From NCBI RefSeq assembly GCF_030811455.1, contig NZ_JAUSQU010000001.1, forward strand, positions 8,370,001 through 8,434,000: a DNA stretch of 64,000 nucleotides, read 5' to 3'. Every line of letters starts with the position of its first letter. Positions within the stretch are counted from its first letter, which is position 1. Below are positions 18,394 through 26,268 of the stretch, piece by piece. This DNA comes from Streptosporangium lutulentum (GTDB lineage Bacteria > Actinomycetota > Actinomycetes > Streptosporangiales > Streptosporangiaceae). The translations under genes were made by a program, and so were the position numbers. Below the pieces are notes generated by a model. The model was not told the DNA's origin, did not search any database, and saw only the letters and a program-made list of their open reading frames with translations.

Positions 18394-18678
18394 CGTGTCT
18401 CTCCTCGGTGCTGACGCGACCCATTGTGGTCACGTTCACCGCGGGGACGGAGCCGGTCGCGGGTTCTCGACATCGCCATCCGATTTTTTTCGGTTTCTCG
18501 TGGATGAGCCTGGTGAGCCGTCTTGTGGGGCCCGGGTACGCGGCGTGGCGCGGGGGCGGCCTCGCCGTACTGACCGCCTGCCTCACGGCACGCGCCCGCC
18601 GGGGCGGGAGGAACCGCGGATGGCCCGAACCCCCGGCGAGCGATAGCCTCACGGCGGAATCGGTTCAGAGGAGGGCGG

Positions 18679-19053
18679 ATGGGGACCTGGGGTCCGGGCA
18701 ACTTCGACGATGACACGGCCGCGGATCATCTTTCCGCCGTCACCGATCGGCTGATCGCCGAGGTCGCCGAGGCGATGGCGGGTGACCCGCTCGACATCGA
18801 ACCCGACGAGTACTGGGGCGTCGCGGTGCCGTGCAACCTCGAACTGCTGTATCTCATCGCCCGGCAGGGGCACGTCGGCGCCACGCTGCCCGAGGCGGAC
18901 ACGATCGAGGAGTGGAAGAAGTCGTACCTGGCCGTCTGGGACAGGGAGATAGACGGCCTGGAACCCGGACCGGAACACCGGGAGCGGCGGCGCGAGGTCC
19001 TCGTCCGGACGTTCGACCAACTCGCCGAGCTGACCGCCGGGCGTCAGGCATAG
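18679..19053 (+). CDS. DUF4259-domain protein
   Basis: 124 residues from ATG 18679, with GGAGGG close upstream. MGTWGPGNFDDDTAADHLSA is the diagnostic start of the DUF4259 family, followed by EPDEYWGVAVPCNLELLYLI and the C-terminal helix AVWDREIDGLEPGPEHRE. A soluble, acidic helical protein of unknown function. The gene stands alone; its 5' spacer of 285 bases to the YCII gene has a run of eight T at about 18484-18491 but no gene. Confidence 0.85.
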   Translation: MGTWGPGNFDDDTAADHLSAVTDRLIAEVAEAMAGDPLDIEPDEYWGVAVPCNLELLYLIARQGHVGATLPEADTIEEWKKSYLAVWDREIDGLEPGPEHRERRREVLVRTFDQLAELTAGRQA

Positions 19054-19239
19054 CGCGGTCGGGAGTCCTCCGAGCCGGGACCGGGGCGCACCCGCCTGCC
19101 GGGGACCAGCCGGTCACGAGGCCGCGGCCGGGAGCGGGTTTCGCCGGTCGCCTGCTTCGATCCGGTTCGTCGCCACTCGGTGTTCAGCAGGCGGCCGAAC
19201 CGCCGCGGCGGCGGACACCTGAAGGTCCCGCGTCGCGGC

Positions 19240-19884
19240 TCAGTCGCGCCGGGGGCTCCTGCGTTTGACCCCGAGGCGCCGGTCGTCGTCTTTCTCCAGG
19301 CTCTCCACCGCCTGGCAGGCGTCCTTCACGCCTTCCACCGCCTGGCAGGCACTCTCCACGCTCTCCACCGCCTGGCAGGTGTTCTGCAGGGGATCGCCCC
19401 GATCGGCGTAGACGGCGACGCGCTTCAGAAGCTCCTTGAAGGTCGACTCCTCGTTTCCGAGGGTCGACAGGATGTGGGCCTCGGCATGGGCGAGGGCGTT
19501 CCGCCGATCCTGCCAGAGGGCCTGCCCCGCCTCCGTGGCGACAACCCTGCGACTGCGTCGATCAGCCGGGTCGGGCTGCCGTGTCACCAGCCCCGCGGCT
19601 TCCAGATCGTCGATCAGATAGGTGAGGACCGTCCGGTCGATACCCAGCTGCGAGGCCATGACGCCCTGGTTGGCGGCGAGGTTCTGGCTGGCGGAGGCGA
19701 TGACCTGGTAACCCCGTGGACCGCCCGGAATGTCGTTGAGGGACTCCTCCACGCTGCGCAGGTATGCCCGCAGGATGACGCTCAACGACCAGGCGAAGTC
19801 GTCCTTGAGTGTCTCGGCGGCGGACTGTCCTGCCGCGTCCTCGGCTGGTGAGGGGCGCGGGGCGGGAACGGGAGCACTGGACAT
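19240..19884 (-). CDS. MarR-family regulator with three-Cys repeat tail
   Basis: 214 residues. The winged helix is at about residues 55-125: PRGYQVIASASQNLAANQGV, MASQLGIDRTVLTYLIDDLE, AAGLVTRQPDPADRRSRRVV with the DxRxxR wing. This is a MarR repressor. Residues about 175-205 are three tandem 10-residue units (TCQAVESVES, ACQAVEGVKD, ACQAVESLEK), each with one Cys, then a very basic end. Such a tail is not part of the normal 140-150-residue MarR fold. The gene is divergent from an FMN-dependent azoreductase gene, which is the typical partner and likely target of quinone- or thiol-responsive MarR proteins. Confidence 0.88.
   Translation of the reverse strand: MSSAPVPAPRPSPAEDAAGQSAAETLKDDFAWSLSVILRAYLRSVEESLNDIPGGPRGYQVIASASQNLAANQGVMASQLGIDRTVLTYLIDDLEAAGLVTRQPDPADRRSRRVVATEAGQALWQDRRNALAHAEAHILSTLGNEESTFKELLKRVAVYADRGDPLQNTCQAVESVESACQAVEGVKDACQAVESLEKDDDRRLGVKRRSPRRD
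19304..19379. repeat. Three 30-bp tandem repeats in MarR gene
   Basis: The 16-mer TCCACCGCCTGGCAGG occurs at 19304, 19334 and 19364, an exact 30-bp period. It encodes the Cys-Gln-Ala-Val-Glu units of the regulator tail. Confidence 0.9.
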
Positions 19885-19937
19885 GGCCTCATGCTAGCCA
19901 ACCAACCACTTATGTGGCATCGCAGAGATTATCCTTG

Positions 19938-19978
19938 GCAACAGAGTTGCTTGACGGAACGTCTGTAATCAATATGAT
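19938..19978 (+). promoter_or_regulatory. Azoreductase promoter with overlapping MarR-type operator
   Basis: TTGACG at 19951-19956 and TATGAT at 19973-19978 are separated by 16 bases and match the housekeeping sigma consensus well. The inverted repeat GCAAC-AGA-GTTGC (19938-19950) abuts the -35 box. A MarR protein bound here would block the azoreductase promoter. The start codon lies 30 bases after the -10 box. Confidence 0.6.
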
Positions 19979-20007
19979 TTCTGCATCAACTAGCTGAGGA
20001 GCTCGAA

Positions 20008-20685
20008 ATGAGCCTGTTCCGTCTTGATGCCAGCATTCGGGGAGACCAGTCCGTCAGCCGCGCGGTCGCCGACACCGCCGAGGCGGCCTGGATTCGCACT
20101 CACCCGTCCGGCGTCGTCACCCGGCGCGATCTGTCCGCCTCGCCGATCCCCGCGGACGCGTGGTCGTCGGCCGTCATGGGCTCGTTCATGCCCGAGGACC
20201 AGCGCACGGAAGATCATCGTCGGTCCGCGGCGCTCGCGACGCGGCTCGTGGACGAGCTCGTCGCCGCGGAGGCCTACCTGTTCGCCGTTCCGCTCTACAA
20301 CTACGGGGTCTCGCAGCACGTGAAGGCATGGGTCGACCTGCTCCTGGCTGATCCTCGGATGGCCCCGGGGAAGGATCCGCTACTGGCTGGTCGTCCGGGG
20401 GCGCTCATCGTCACCCGCGGTGGCGGCTACGGCGCCGGCACTCCCCGTGAGGGCTGGGACCACGCGACGCCGTACTACCGCCGGTTCTTCGGCGACATGC
20501 TCGGGCTGGAGCTTCACGTGAGCGAGGTCGAGCTGACCCTGGCGGAGACCAGTCCCGGGATGGAATCCCTGCGGGACCTGGCGCGCCGGTCGCTGGACGC
20601 CGGCCACGCCTCCGCCGACGCGCACGGCGAGCTGCTGGCGAAGCACGTCCTCACCACGGGTGAAACGGCGGCGGCGGTACGTTGA
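20008..20685 (+). CDS. FMN-dependent NADH-azoreductase-type quinone reductase
   Basis: 225 residues from ATG 20008, with GAGGAG six bases upstream. Flavodoxin-like fold of the AzoR family: MSLFRLDASIRGDQSVSRAV is the FMN phosphate loop (S-x-R-x-x-x-S-x-S-R), YLFAVPLYNYGVSQHVKAWV the isoalloxazine-contact motif with PLYNYG and LK/VKAW, and VTRGGGYGAGT the glycine loop. Family members are cytosolic homodimers that reduce quinones and azo compounds with NADH. The divergent MarR gene suggests induction by electrophiles. Slightly longer than E. coli AzoR (about 200 residues) owing to the C-terminal helix. Confidence 0.88.
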   Translation: MSLFRLDASIRGDQSVSRAVADTAEAAWIRTHPSGVVTRRDLSASPIPADAWSSAVMGSFMPEDQRTEDHRRSAALATRLVDELVAAEAYLFAVPLYNYGVSQHVKAWVDLLLADPRMAPGKDPLLAGRPGALIVTRGGGYGAGTPREGWDHATPYYRRFFGDMLGLELHVSEVELTLAETSPGMESLRDLARRSLDAGHASADAHGELLAKHVLTTGETAAAVR

Positions 20686-20953
20686 CGCGGGGCTGAGCCG
20701 AGTCCCGGGCTCCACCGGAAAGCCGGAACGGCCGTCGTCAGCGACGGAGCCGCGGGGACGGACCCGGCCGGGTGACGCGCCGGAGGTCCGGGGCCACAGG
20801 CCCAAAGGGGTGACGCGACTTCGGTCGCGGGAGCAGGGATCCGGAGGAGCGACGCGTCCGGGGTCCGGGGTCACGGGCCCGGTCGGGCGAGATGCCGTTC
20901 GCCGCACGTGGACGGCGAGGTCATCCGGGAACGCTCCGGAGCGCCGGCGGCTC
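20686..20953. other. Gene-free spacer after azoreductase
   Basis: 268 bases of G/C-rich DNA with loosely repeated blocks of the type GTCCGGGGYCAC followed by GGCCC (around 20787-20802 and 20861-20880). I see no gene, RNA or clear terminator. Confidence 0.35.
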
Positions 20954-21037
20954 TCAGGAGACGAGGGCGCCGATCACCACGAGGAGCACGAGCAGTGCGA
21001 GCACCATGGGCAGCAGCCAGCGACGGGGACGATCCAC
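20954..21037 (-). CDS. Possible 27-residue single-span membrane protein
   Basis: Minus-strand frame from GTG 21037 to TGA at 20954. It encodes a basic start (VDRPRRWLLP) followed by an uninterrupted hydrophobic helix (MVLALLVLLVVIGALV) and Ser. GAGG abuts the start codon, which is close for a ribosome site. The charge pattern (positive outside the helix start) suits a tiny inner-membrane peptide. It is directly upstream of nothing on its own strand and lies after the thpR stop at 21047, ten bases away, so it may be the last gene of the marR-MFS-thpR group. Unrecognised; could be chance. Confidence 0.35.
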   Translation of the reverse strand: MDRPRRWLLPMVLALLVLLVVIGALVS

Positions 21038-21046
21038 CTCTGGAGC

Positions 21047-21619
21047 CTAGCTCTGCCCACGGGGCGCTCGCGCAGCGAGGTGCCATTCGGCGATGGTCTC
21101 GTAACGGACCTCGGCTCCGAGGGTGCTCCTCACCAGATGCACCGTGTCGGCCTCCCATTCGGTGCCGGCGAACGGCTCGAAGGCCTCGACCAGGGGACGC
21201 ACGTCGACGTCGGTGCGAGACCTGGCCAGGCTCAGGTGCGGCCGCAGGCGCCGGAGATCCGTCTGTACGGCTCCCGCCCGTCGCGCCCCCGCGCCCAGGG
21301 AGTCGGCCAGCCGGAGCAGCCGGGGGCCGCCCCCTCGCACACCGGTCAGGAAGATCCTCGCCCGGCGAGCCGAGGGAAACGCGCCCGCGCCCGCCAACGA
21401 CAGCGTCATCGACGCGTGGCGTGACGTGGCACGGGCGAGCCGCGTCTCCAGCCCGGGCAGGACCCGGTCCGGCACCTCACCCAGAAACGACAGGGTCAGG
21501 TGCCAGCCGACCGGGTTCAGCCAGCGTAGCCGGGGCCATTCCTCACGATGGGGTTCGAGGGCGCGGACGAGCTCATCGCGCACTGACCACGGCGGCAGCA
21601 ACCCCAGGAACAGCCGCAT
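21047..21619 (-). CDS. thpR: RNA 2',3'-cyclic phosphodiesterase (2H superfamily)
   Basis: 190 residues from ATG 21619, with AGGAGG four bases upstream. The N-terminus MRLFLGLLPPWSVRDELVRA and the two HxTx-like motifs, HLTLSFLG (about residue 40) and HLSLARS (about residue 128), define the ThpR/LigT branch of the 2H phosphoesterases, which open 2',3'-cyclic phosphates in RNA. The second motif has Ser in place of Thr (HLSL), as is common. The first 47 bases overlap the end of the MFS gene, including its ribosome site, so the genes are probably co-transcribed and coupled. Confidence 0.9.
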   Translation of the reverse strand: MRLFLGLLPPWSVRDELVRALEPHREEWPRLRWLNPVGWHLTLSFLGEVPDRVLPGLETRLARATSRHASMTLSLAGAGAFPSARRARIFLTGVRGGGPRLLRLADSLGAGARRAGAVQTDLRRLRPHLSLARSRTDVDVRPLVEAFEPFAGTEWEADTVHLVRSTLGAEVRYETIAEWHLAARAPRGQS

Positions 21620-23045
21620 TCGACCTCCTGGTGAGCGCCTTGGTCAGCATCGTCGCCGCGCCCACCCCGACCAGGGTGAGCACTCCGCCGATCGTAACCC
21701 CCGTACGCGGGCCGCCCAGTTCGGAGACCCAGCCGAGCAGCGGCGCGCCGAGAGGGGCGCCGGCGGTCAGCACCAGCACGTAGATGCCCATCACCCGGCC
21801 ACGCATCTCCGGCGAGGAGGCCAGCTGCACGCTGGCGTTGGCGGCCGTGTTGACCGAGATCAGCGCGATGCCGGCGGGGATGAGGAAGAGCAGGTAGAGC
21901 GGGTACCACGGGGCCAGACCGCTGGCGATCTGGAACACGCCGAACGAGAGCGCGCCGCCGATCAGCAGCTTCCCGCTGGGCTTCGCCCGCCGGGCCGCCA
22001 GGAGCGCGCCGCCCAGGGCGCCCACCGCGAACATGCTGGAGGCCACGCCGAAGGAGGACGCGCCCGCTCCGAAGACCTGGCGGGCCATCAGCGCGATGGA
22101 GATCGTGAACGACTGCGTGAACAGCGACACGAAGGCGACCAGCAGGATCGGCATCAGCAGATCCGACCTGTGCCGTACGTAGCGCAGTCCCTCGCGGAGC
22201 TGCCCCTTGGCCTTGGGCACCGGCGTCGGAGTGGTCAGCTCCGAGGTGCGCATCAGGACCAGGCCGGTGATCACCGCGACGAACGACAGTCCGTTGACCA
22301 GGAACATCGGCCCCGTACCGCCGAGCATGGAGATCAGCACGCCCGCGACGGCCGGCCCGACCACGCGGGCCAGGTTGAAGCTGGAGGCGTTCAGCGCGAC
22401 GGCGTTCGACAGGTCCTTGCGGCCGACCATCTCCACGACGAAGGACTGCCGGGTGGGCACCTCGACGCAGGAGATGAGCCCGAGCGAGAACGCCATCACG
22501 TAGACGTGCCAGACCTGCGCGTTACCGGTGATGACGAGCACGCCCATGGCGAGCGCCAGCAGACCCATGAGCGACTGGGCGACAAGCAGCAGCGAACGCT
22601 TGGGGTAGCGGTCGGCGAGCATGCCGCCCCAGAGCCCGAACAGCACCAGCGGCAGGAACTGCAGCGCGGTGGTCACGCCCAGCGCGACGGCACTGTTGTG
22701 CGTGAGGTCCAGCACCAGCCAGTCCTGCGCGGTGCGCTGCATCCACCCGCCGACGTTGGAGATCACTCCGCCGGTCAGGAACAGCCGGTAGTTGTGGTTG
22801 CGCAGTGCCCGGAACATCCCGCCCGGAGCCTCCGGCACGGCCTGGGTGGTCCCGGTCACGACGGCCTGCGACTCGCCGGCGGCCGCGGCCTGCGCGGCCC
22901 GGGCGTCCCGCCTGCGCAGACTCGCCCGCAGCCTGAGCCTCCTGCCGGGGACGGCACGCGTGAAGCGGCCTCGCAGTCCCGTCCGCACCCCGGGCTTCGC
23001 GCCGGGTGCGGTGCGGGTGAGGCGGCCTCGCAGCCTTGCCCGCAC
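21573..23045 (-). CDS. MFS transporter (multidrug-type)
   Basis: 490 residues. The frame is open much further, but the MarR gene overlaps it to 23123 and no start lies between that stop and GTG 23045, which has GGAGAAG nine bases upstream. Residues 1-90 are basic with two units of PGVRxxLRGR-x-TR, then MFRALRNHNYRLFLTGGVIS begins the membrane part. The loop motif GGMLADRYPKRSLLLV follows helix 2; twelve helices are visible. The pattern is that of the DHA3-like exporters (enterobactin exporter/ macrolide efflux group). It follows the marR gene directly, so the regulator probably controls it. The C-terminus overlaps thpR. Confidence 0.85.
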   Translation of the reverse strand: MRARLRGRLTRTAPGAKPGVRTGLRGRFTRAVPGRRLRLRASLRRRDARAAQAAAAGESQAVVTGTTQAVPEAPGGMFRALRNHNYRLFLTGGVISNVGGWMQRTAQDWLVLDLTHNSAVALGVTTALQFLPLVLFGLWGGMLADRYPKRSLLLVAQSLMGLLALAMGVLVITGNAQVWHVYVMAFSLGLISCVEVPTRQSFVVEMVGRKDLSNAVALNASSFNLARVVGPAVAGVLISMLGGTGPMFLVNGLSFVAVITGLVLMRTSELTTPTPVPKAKGQLREGLRYVRHRSDLLMPILLVAFVSLFTQSFTISIALMARQVFGAGASSFGVASSMFAVGALGGALLAARRAKPSGKLLIGGALSFGVFQIASGLAPWYPLYLLFLIPAGIALISVNTAANASVQLASSPEMRGRVMGIYVLVLTAGAPLGAPLLGWVSELGGPRTGVTIGGVLTLVGVGAATMLTKALTRRSNAAVPGVAAAVVSAR

Positions 23046-23122
23046 TCCCGGACTCTTCTCCGGTAGCGCGTGCGCCTCGGCGTCCTGCCGGATCGCCGAG
23101 GCCCCGGGTTCCTCGGGTTCGG

Positions 23123-23587
23123 CTAGATCCGGCTGAGCTTCTCCAGAATTGGAGCCGCCTGCCGGAGTATCGCCCTCTCCTCGGGGGTCAGCTCCTTCAA
23201 CCGCTGCGTCAGCCACGCCTCCTTGAGGCGGCGCTCCTCCTTCAGCAGCGTTGAGCCCTGCTCGGTCACGCTCACGGTCACCTGGCGACGGTCGGTCGGG
23301 TGCGGTGTACGGGACACCAGTCCCCGCTCGGCCAACGCGGCGATCACGCGTGTCATCGAGGGCGGTTGTACCTTCTCCAGCTCGGCCAATTCGCCGGGGG
23401 TTATCCCGGAATGCAGTTCCACGGCGACGAGTGTCGCGAGCTGGGTGGGGGTCAGTGAGTGCATCGCCGCCTGCCTGCGCAGGCGTCTGGTCAGTCTTGC
23501 CAGTGACACTCGCAGCGCCGAAGCCAGACCAGCGTCGCTGCGCAGGCTTGCGACGTGGTCCTTCCTGGGTTGGTCGTTCGTTAGCAT
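23123..23587 (-). CDS. MarR-family transcriptional regulator
   Basis: 154 residues from ATG 23587, with GAAGG nine bases upstream. Standard MarR layout: dimerisation helix ALRVSLARLTRRLRRQAAMH, recognition region ITPGELAELEKVQPPSMTRV, wing LVSRTPHPTDRRQVTVSVTE, and C-terminal helices. The stop is 77 bases before the GTG of the MFS transporter on the same strand, which makes that exporter its likely target together with its own promoter. Confidence 0.92.
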   Translation of the reverse strand: MLTNDQPRKDHVASLRSDAGLASALRVSLARLTRRLRRQAAMHSLTPTQLATLVAVELHSGITPGELAELEKVQPPSMTRVIAALAERGLVSRTPHPTDRRQVTVSVTEQGSTLLKEERRLKEAWLTQRLKELTPEERAILRQAAPILEKLSRI

Positions 23588-23607
23588 AAGTCATTACCTT
23601 CGCTAAC
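23580..23607. promoter_or_regulatory. Inverted repeat over marR start, candidate operator
   Basis: GTTAGC (23580-23585) and GCTAAC (23602-23607) form a perfect 6-bp inverted repeat with 16 bases between, covering the start codon and ribosome site of the MarR gene. The position suits autorepression. The surrounding DNA is locally AT-rich (CTAACTATATACG). Confidence 0.4.
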
Positions 23608-24107
23608 TATATACGAGTGCATGTGATTCCCTCCATGCCTTTCCTTCTCAGCGCGGCCGTACAGCGTGCCAGACAGGGAAAAGATCGCCAATTTCGGTGC
23701 GGGGCCCGGGACGCGGGACCCGTACGGCAGGTGTTCGGTTCGCCGAGCCCGATCGGAGCGACCCACTCGGTTCGGACGTCTGCGACCTTTGCGGCAGCCG
23801 CCTTGTCCTGCTCATAGTGAAGCATCCCGGCTCGTGACGACGGACGTGGTCGCGGCGGGGAGACGACGCCTTCCGGTCCAGGTGTTCACGGTGATCACGC
23901 GCACCGTTCCACGCGGCTCACGATGACCACGCGGCCCGCTCCGTACGGCTCGGCACTCCTGGGCCGTTCCCTCTCGAAACGCCCGCGAGTGTGATCAGGC
24001 TACGCGGTCATGCCCGGATAGCATCGGAACCCGCTGAACCCTCAGCTGTCCGCTCTCGATGAGATCAAACGGACATTCGTCATCACCGAAGGGAAGGCAT
24101 GACTCCC
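23608..24107. other. Divergent spacer between marR and epimerase genes
   Basis: About 500 bases without a supportable gene. Short open frames on both strands have no family resemblance and poor third-position GC. AT-rich TATATACGAG just upstream of marR may be its promoter. Confidence 0.4.
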
Positions 24108-24971
24108 ATGCGATCTCGCGTCGCCGTCACCGGTGGGAGCGGCAAGCTCGGCCGCGCCGTCGTCGCCGAACTGCTGGCGCACGGATGGGACGTGGTCAAC
24201 CTCGACCTGGTCGCCCCGGCGCAGCCGCTCTGCCCGTTCACCAAGGTCGACCTCACCGACTACGGCCAGGCCGTGGAGGCGCTGACGGGGGTCGACGACC
24301 GCCACCGGGGCGTGGACGCCCTGGTTCACCTGGCGGCGATCCCCGGCCCCGGAATGACAACGAACGCGGCCACCTTCGCCAACAACGTGACCGCGACGTA
24401 CAACGTGTTCTCGGCGGCCCGGCTGGCCGGGATCCGCAACGTGGTGTGGGCGTCGAGTGAGACCCTGCTGGGCCTTCCGTTCGACGTCCCGCCCCCGTAC
24501 CTGCCCGTCGACGAGGAGTATCCGGCCCGGCCGGAGACCGCGTACTCGCTGGCCAAGCACCTCGAAGAGCAGATGGCCGCCCAGTTCTGCCGCTGGGAGC
24601 CGGAGCTGAAGATGATCGGGCTGCGGTTCTCCAACGTCATGGAGCCCGGTGACTACGCCGGTTTCCCCGCCTTCGACGCCGATCCGCTGCTGCGCAGCTG
24701 GAACCTGTGGGGATACATCGACGCCCGCGACGGCGCCCAGGCCGTGCGCCGGGCGCTGGAGCACCAGGCCACCGGCACGGACGTCTTCATCATCGCCAAC
24801 GCCGACACCGTGATGTCCCGTACGAGCGGTGAGCTCGTCGCCCAGGTGCACCCCGACATCCCCGTCCGGCGCGAACTCGGACCGCACGAGACGCTGCTGT
24901 CCATCGACAAGGCCCGCCGCGTCCTGGGGTACGAACCCGCACACAGCTGGCGTGACCACATCGAGGATTGA
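24108..24971 (+). CDS. NAD-dependent epimerase/dehydratase (extended SDR)
   Basis: 287 residues from ATG 24108, with GGGAAGG ten bases upstream; ATG 24099 is one base behind that site and less likely. The nucleotide loop VAVTGGSGKLGRAVVAEL (TGGxGxxG) is at the N-terminus; VDALVHLAAIPGP carries the HLAA motif, and the catalytic YSLAK (YxxxK) is at about residue 147, following WASSETLLG. The C-terminal domain is short, ending RRVLGYEPAHSWRDHI. It probably acts on a nucleotide sugar or related hydroxyl compound; many close relatives are uronate or UDP-glucose-type dehydrogenases/epimerases. Stands alone between divergent and convergent neighbours. Confidence 0.85.
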   Translation: MRSRVAVTGGSGKLGRAVVAELLAHGWDVVNLDLVAPAQPLCPFTKVDLTDYGQAVEALTGVDDRHRGVDALVHLAAIPGPGMTTNAATFANNVTATYNVFSAARLAGIRNVVWASSETLLGLPFDVPPPYLPVDEEYPARPETAYSLAKHLEEQMAAQFCRWEPELKMIGLRFSNVMEPGDYAGFPAFDADPLLRSWNLWGYIDARDGAQAVRRALEHQATGTDVFIIANADTVMSRTSGELVAQVHPDIPVRRELGPHETLLSIDKARRVLGYEPAHSWRDHIED

Positions 24972-24976
24972 CACTC

Positions 24977-25040
24977 GGCCGCCCGGCGACGTGGAGATCT
25001 CGTCGCCGGGCGGCCGGTGAGGCGTCCCGTGTCGCCTCAC
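24977..25040. terminator. Two tandem hairpins between convergent epimerase and AKR genes
   Basis: First hairpin: perfect 15-bp stem GGCCGCCCGGCGACG / CGTCGCCGGGCGGCC (24977-25015), 9-base loop. Second: GTGAGGCG / CGCCTCAC (25017-25040), 8-bp stem. A third weaker one (GTTCC..GCCCC / GGGGC..GGAAC) runs 25078-25105, ending just short of the AKR stop. Together they separate the two convergent transcripts. Confidence 0.8.
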
Positions 25041-25108
25041 GCGGAACTCCGCGAGAGGCCGGGTGGGCGGCACGGGTGTTCCTCAGCCCCTCCGGGGCGG
25101 GGAACAGA

Positions 25109-26077
25109 TCACCAGGCGTAGTGCTCGGGAGCGGTCTTGAACCCGGGGAAGATCTCGTCGAGGCGGGCCAGGGCCTTCTCCTCCAGCTCGATCTCCAGCA
25201 CCCTGGTGGTGCCGTCGAGCTGTTCGAGCGTGCGCGGGCCGATGATCGGCGCGGTGACGGCACTCTGGTGGAGCAGCCAGGCCAGGCCGACGTTCGCCGG
25301 GTCCTCGCCGAGCTCGTCGCAGAACGCCTCGTACTGCTCGATCTTGTCGCGGTGCTTCTCCAGCTCCTTGGCCATGTTCTCCGAGGCGGAGCGACCCTTG
25401 TCGATCTTCCGGAGGATGCCGCCGAGCAGGCCGCCCGCCAGCGGGCTCCACGGGATCAGGCCCAGGCCGTAGTCCTCGCAGGCGGGGATGACTTCCAGCT
25501 CGGGGGCCCGGACGAGCAGGTTGTAGTGGGACTGCTCGGAGACCAGGCCAAGGCCGTTGCGGCGCCGGGCGGCCTCCTGGGCCTTGGCGATGTGCCAGCC
25601 CGCGAAGTTGGACGACCCGACATACAGGACCTTGCCCTGCTGCTTGAGGATGTCCATGGCCTCCCAGAACTCATCGAACGGGGTGTTCCGGTCGATGTGG
25701 TGGGCCTGGTAGATGTCGATGTAGTCGGTCTGCAACCGCTTCAGCGACGCGTCGGCGGCGCGACGGATGTGGAGCGCGGACAGACGCTTCTCATTGGGCC
25801 AGTCGCCCATGTCGTTGTGGACCTTCGTGGCGATGACCGTCTTCTCCCGGCGGCCCTCACCCTTGGCGAACCAGCGCCCAATGATCTGTTCGGTGATGCC
25901 CTCACCCTTCTTCCAGCCGTAGACATCGGCGGTGTCGAAGAAGTTGATCCCCAGCTCATGGGCGTGATCCATGATGGCAAAGGAGTCTTCCTCCGGCGTC
26001 ACAGGGCCGAAGTTCATCGTGCCAAGGCAGAGGCGGCTGACCTTAAGACCGGTACGGCCAAGCTGTGTGTAATCCAT
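25109..26077 (-). CDS. Aldo/keto reductase
   Basis: 322 residues from ATG 26077. AKR signature residues are visible: the catalytic Asp/Tyr in NFFDTADVYGWKKGEG, Lys in VIATKVHND, and the His in YIDIYQAHHIDRNTPFDEFW. NADPH-contact region is VGSSNFAGWH, SEQSHYNLLVRAPELEV, and GLIPWSPLAGGLL (PWSPL). The protein reduces aldehydes or ketones in the cytosol; close relatives are often called YdhF/Tas-like. The upstream 18-bp palindrome at 26094 is of MerR operator form, so expression is probably induced by an aldehyde or other electrophile, but no MerR gene is in the window. Confidence 0.92.
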   Translation of the reverse strand: MDYTQLGRTGLKVSRLCLGTMNFGPVTPEEDSFAIMDHAHELGINFFDTADVYGWKKGEGITEQIIGRWFAKGEGRREKTVIATKVHNDMGDWPNEKRLSALHIRRAADASLKRLQTDYIDIYQAHHIDRNTPFDEFWEAMDILKQQGKVLYVGSSNFAGWHIAKAQEAARRRNGLGLVSEQSHYNLLVRAPELEVIPACEDYGLGLIPWSPLAGGLLGGILRKIDKGRSASENMAKELEKHRDKIEQYEAFCDELGEDPANVGLAWLLHQSAVTAPIIGPRTLEQLDGTTRVLEIELEEKALARLDEIFPGFKTAPEHYAW

Positions 26078-26093
26078 GACTTCACACTAAGCA

Positions 26094-26111
26094 CCTGGAG
26101 TGCACTCCAGG
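26094..26111. promoter_or_regulatory. Perfect 18-bp palindrome upstream of AKR (MerR-type operator)
   Basis: CCTGGAGTGCACTCCAGG is fully symmetric and ends 17 bases before the AKR start. The form resembles the pseudo-palindromes of SoxR, AdhR and NmlR regulators (CTNNAGT..ACTNNAG). On the AKR strand it would sit between the -35 and -10 boxes. Confidence 0.6.
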
Positions 26112-26268
26112 CGAGCCGGGGCCGTCACCGGCCGTGGCCCGTCGTGGGTCCGCGGTCCGCCGTGGTCCTCCGATCCACCGCGAGCCGCGGCCTGTCACGA
26201 GCCCACGGCCAGTCGACGGCGGTCCGGCTGTCTCGACGGGGCATGATGGCGACATGGGAGACGTCCTG

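Noticed and set aside
18479-18495. T-run at 18484-18491 as rho-independent terminator
   Set aside because: No adequate stem precedes it on either strand; only a short CCGA/TCGG pairing is visible.
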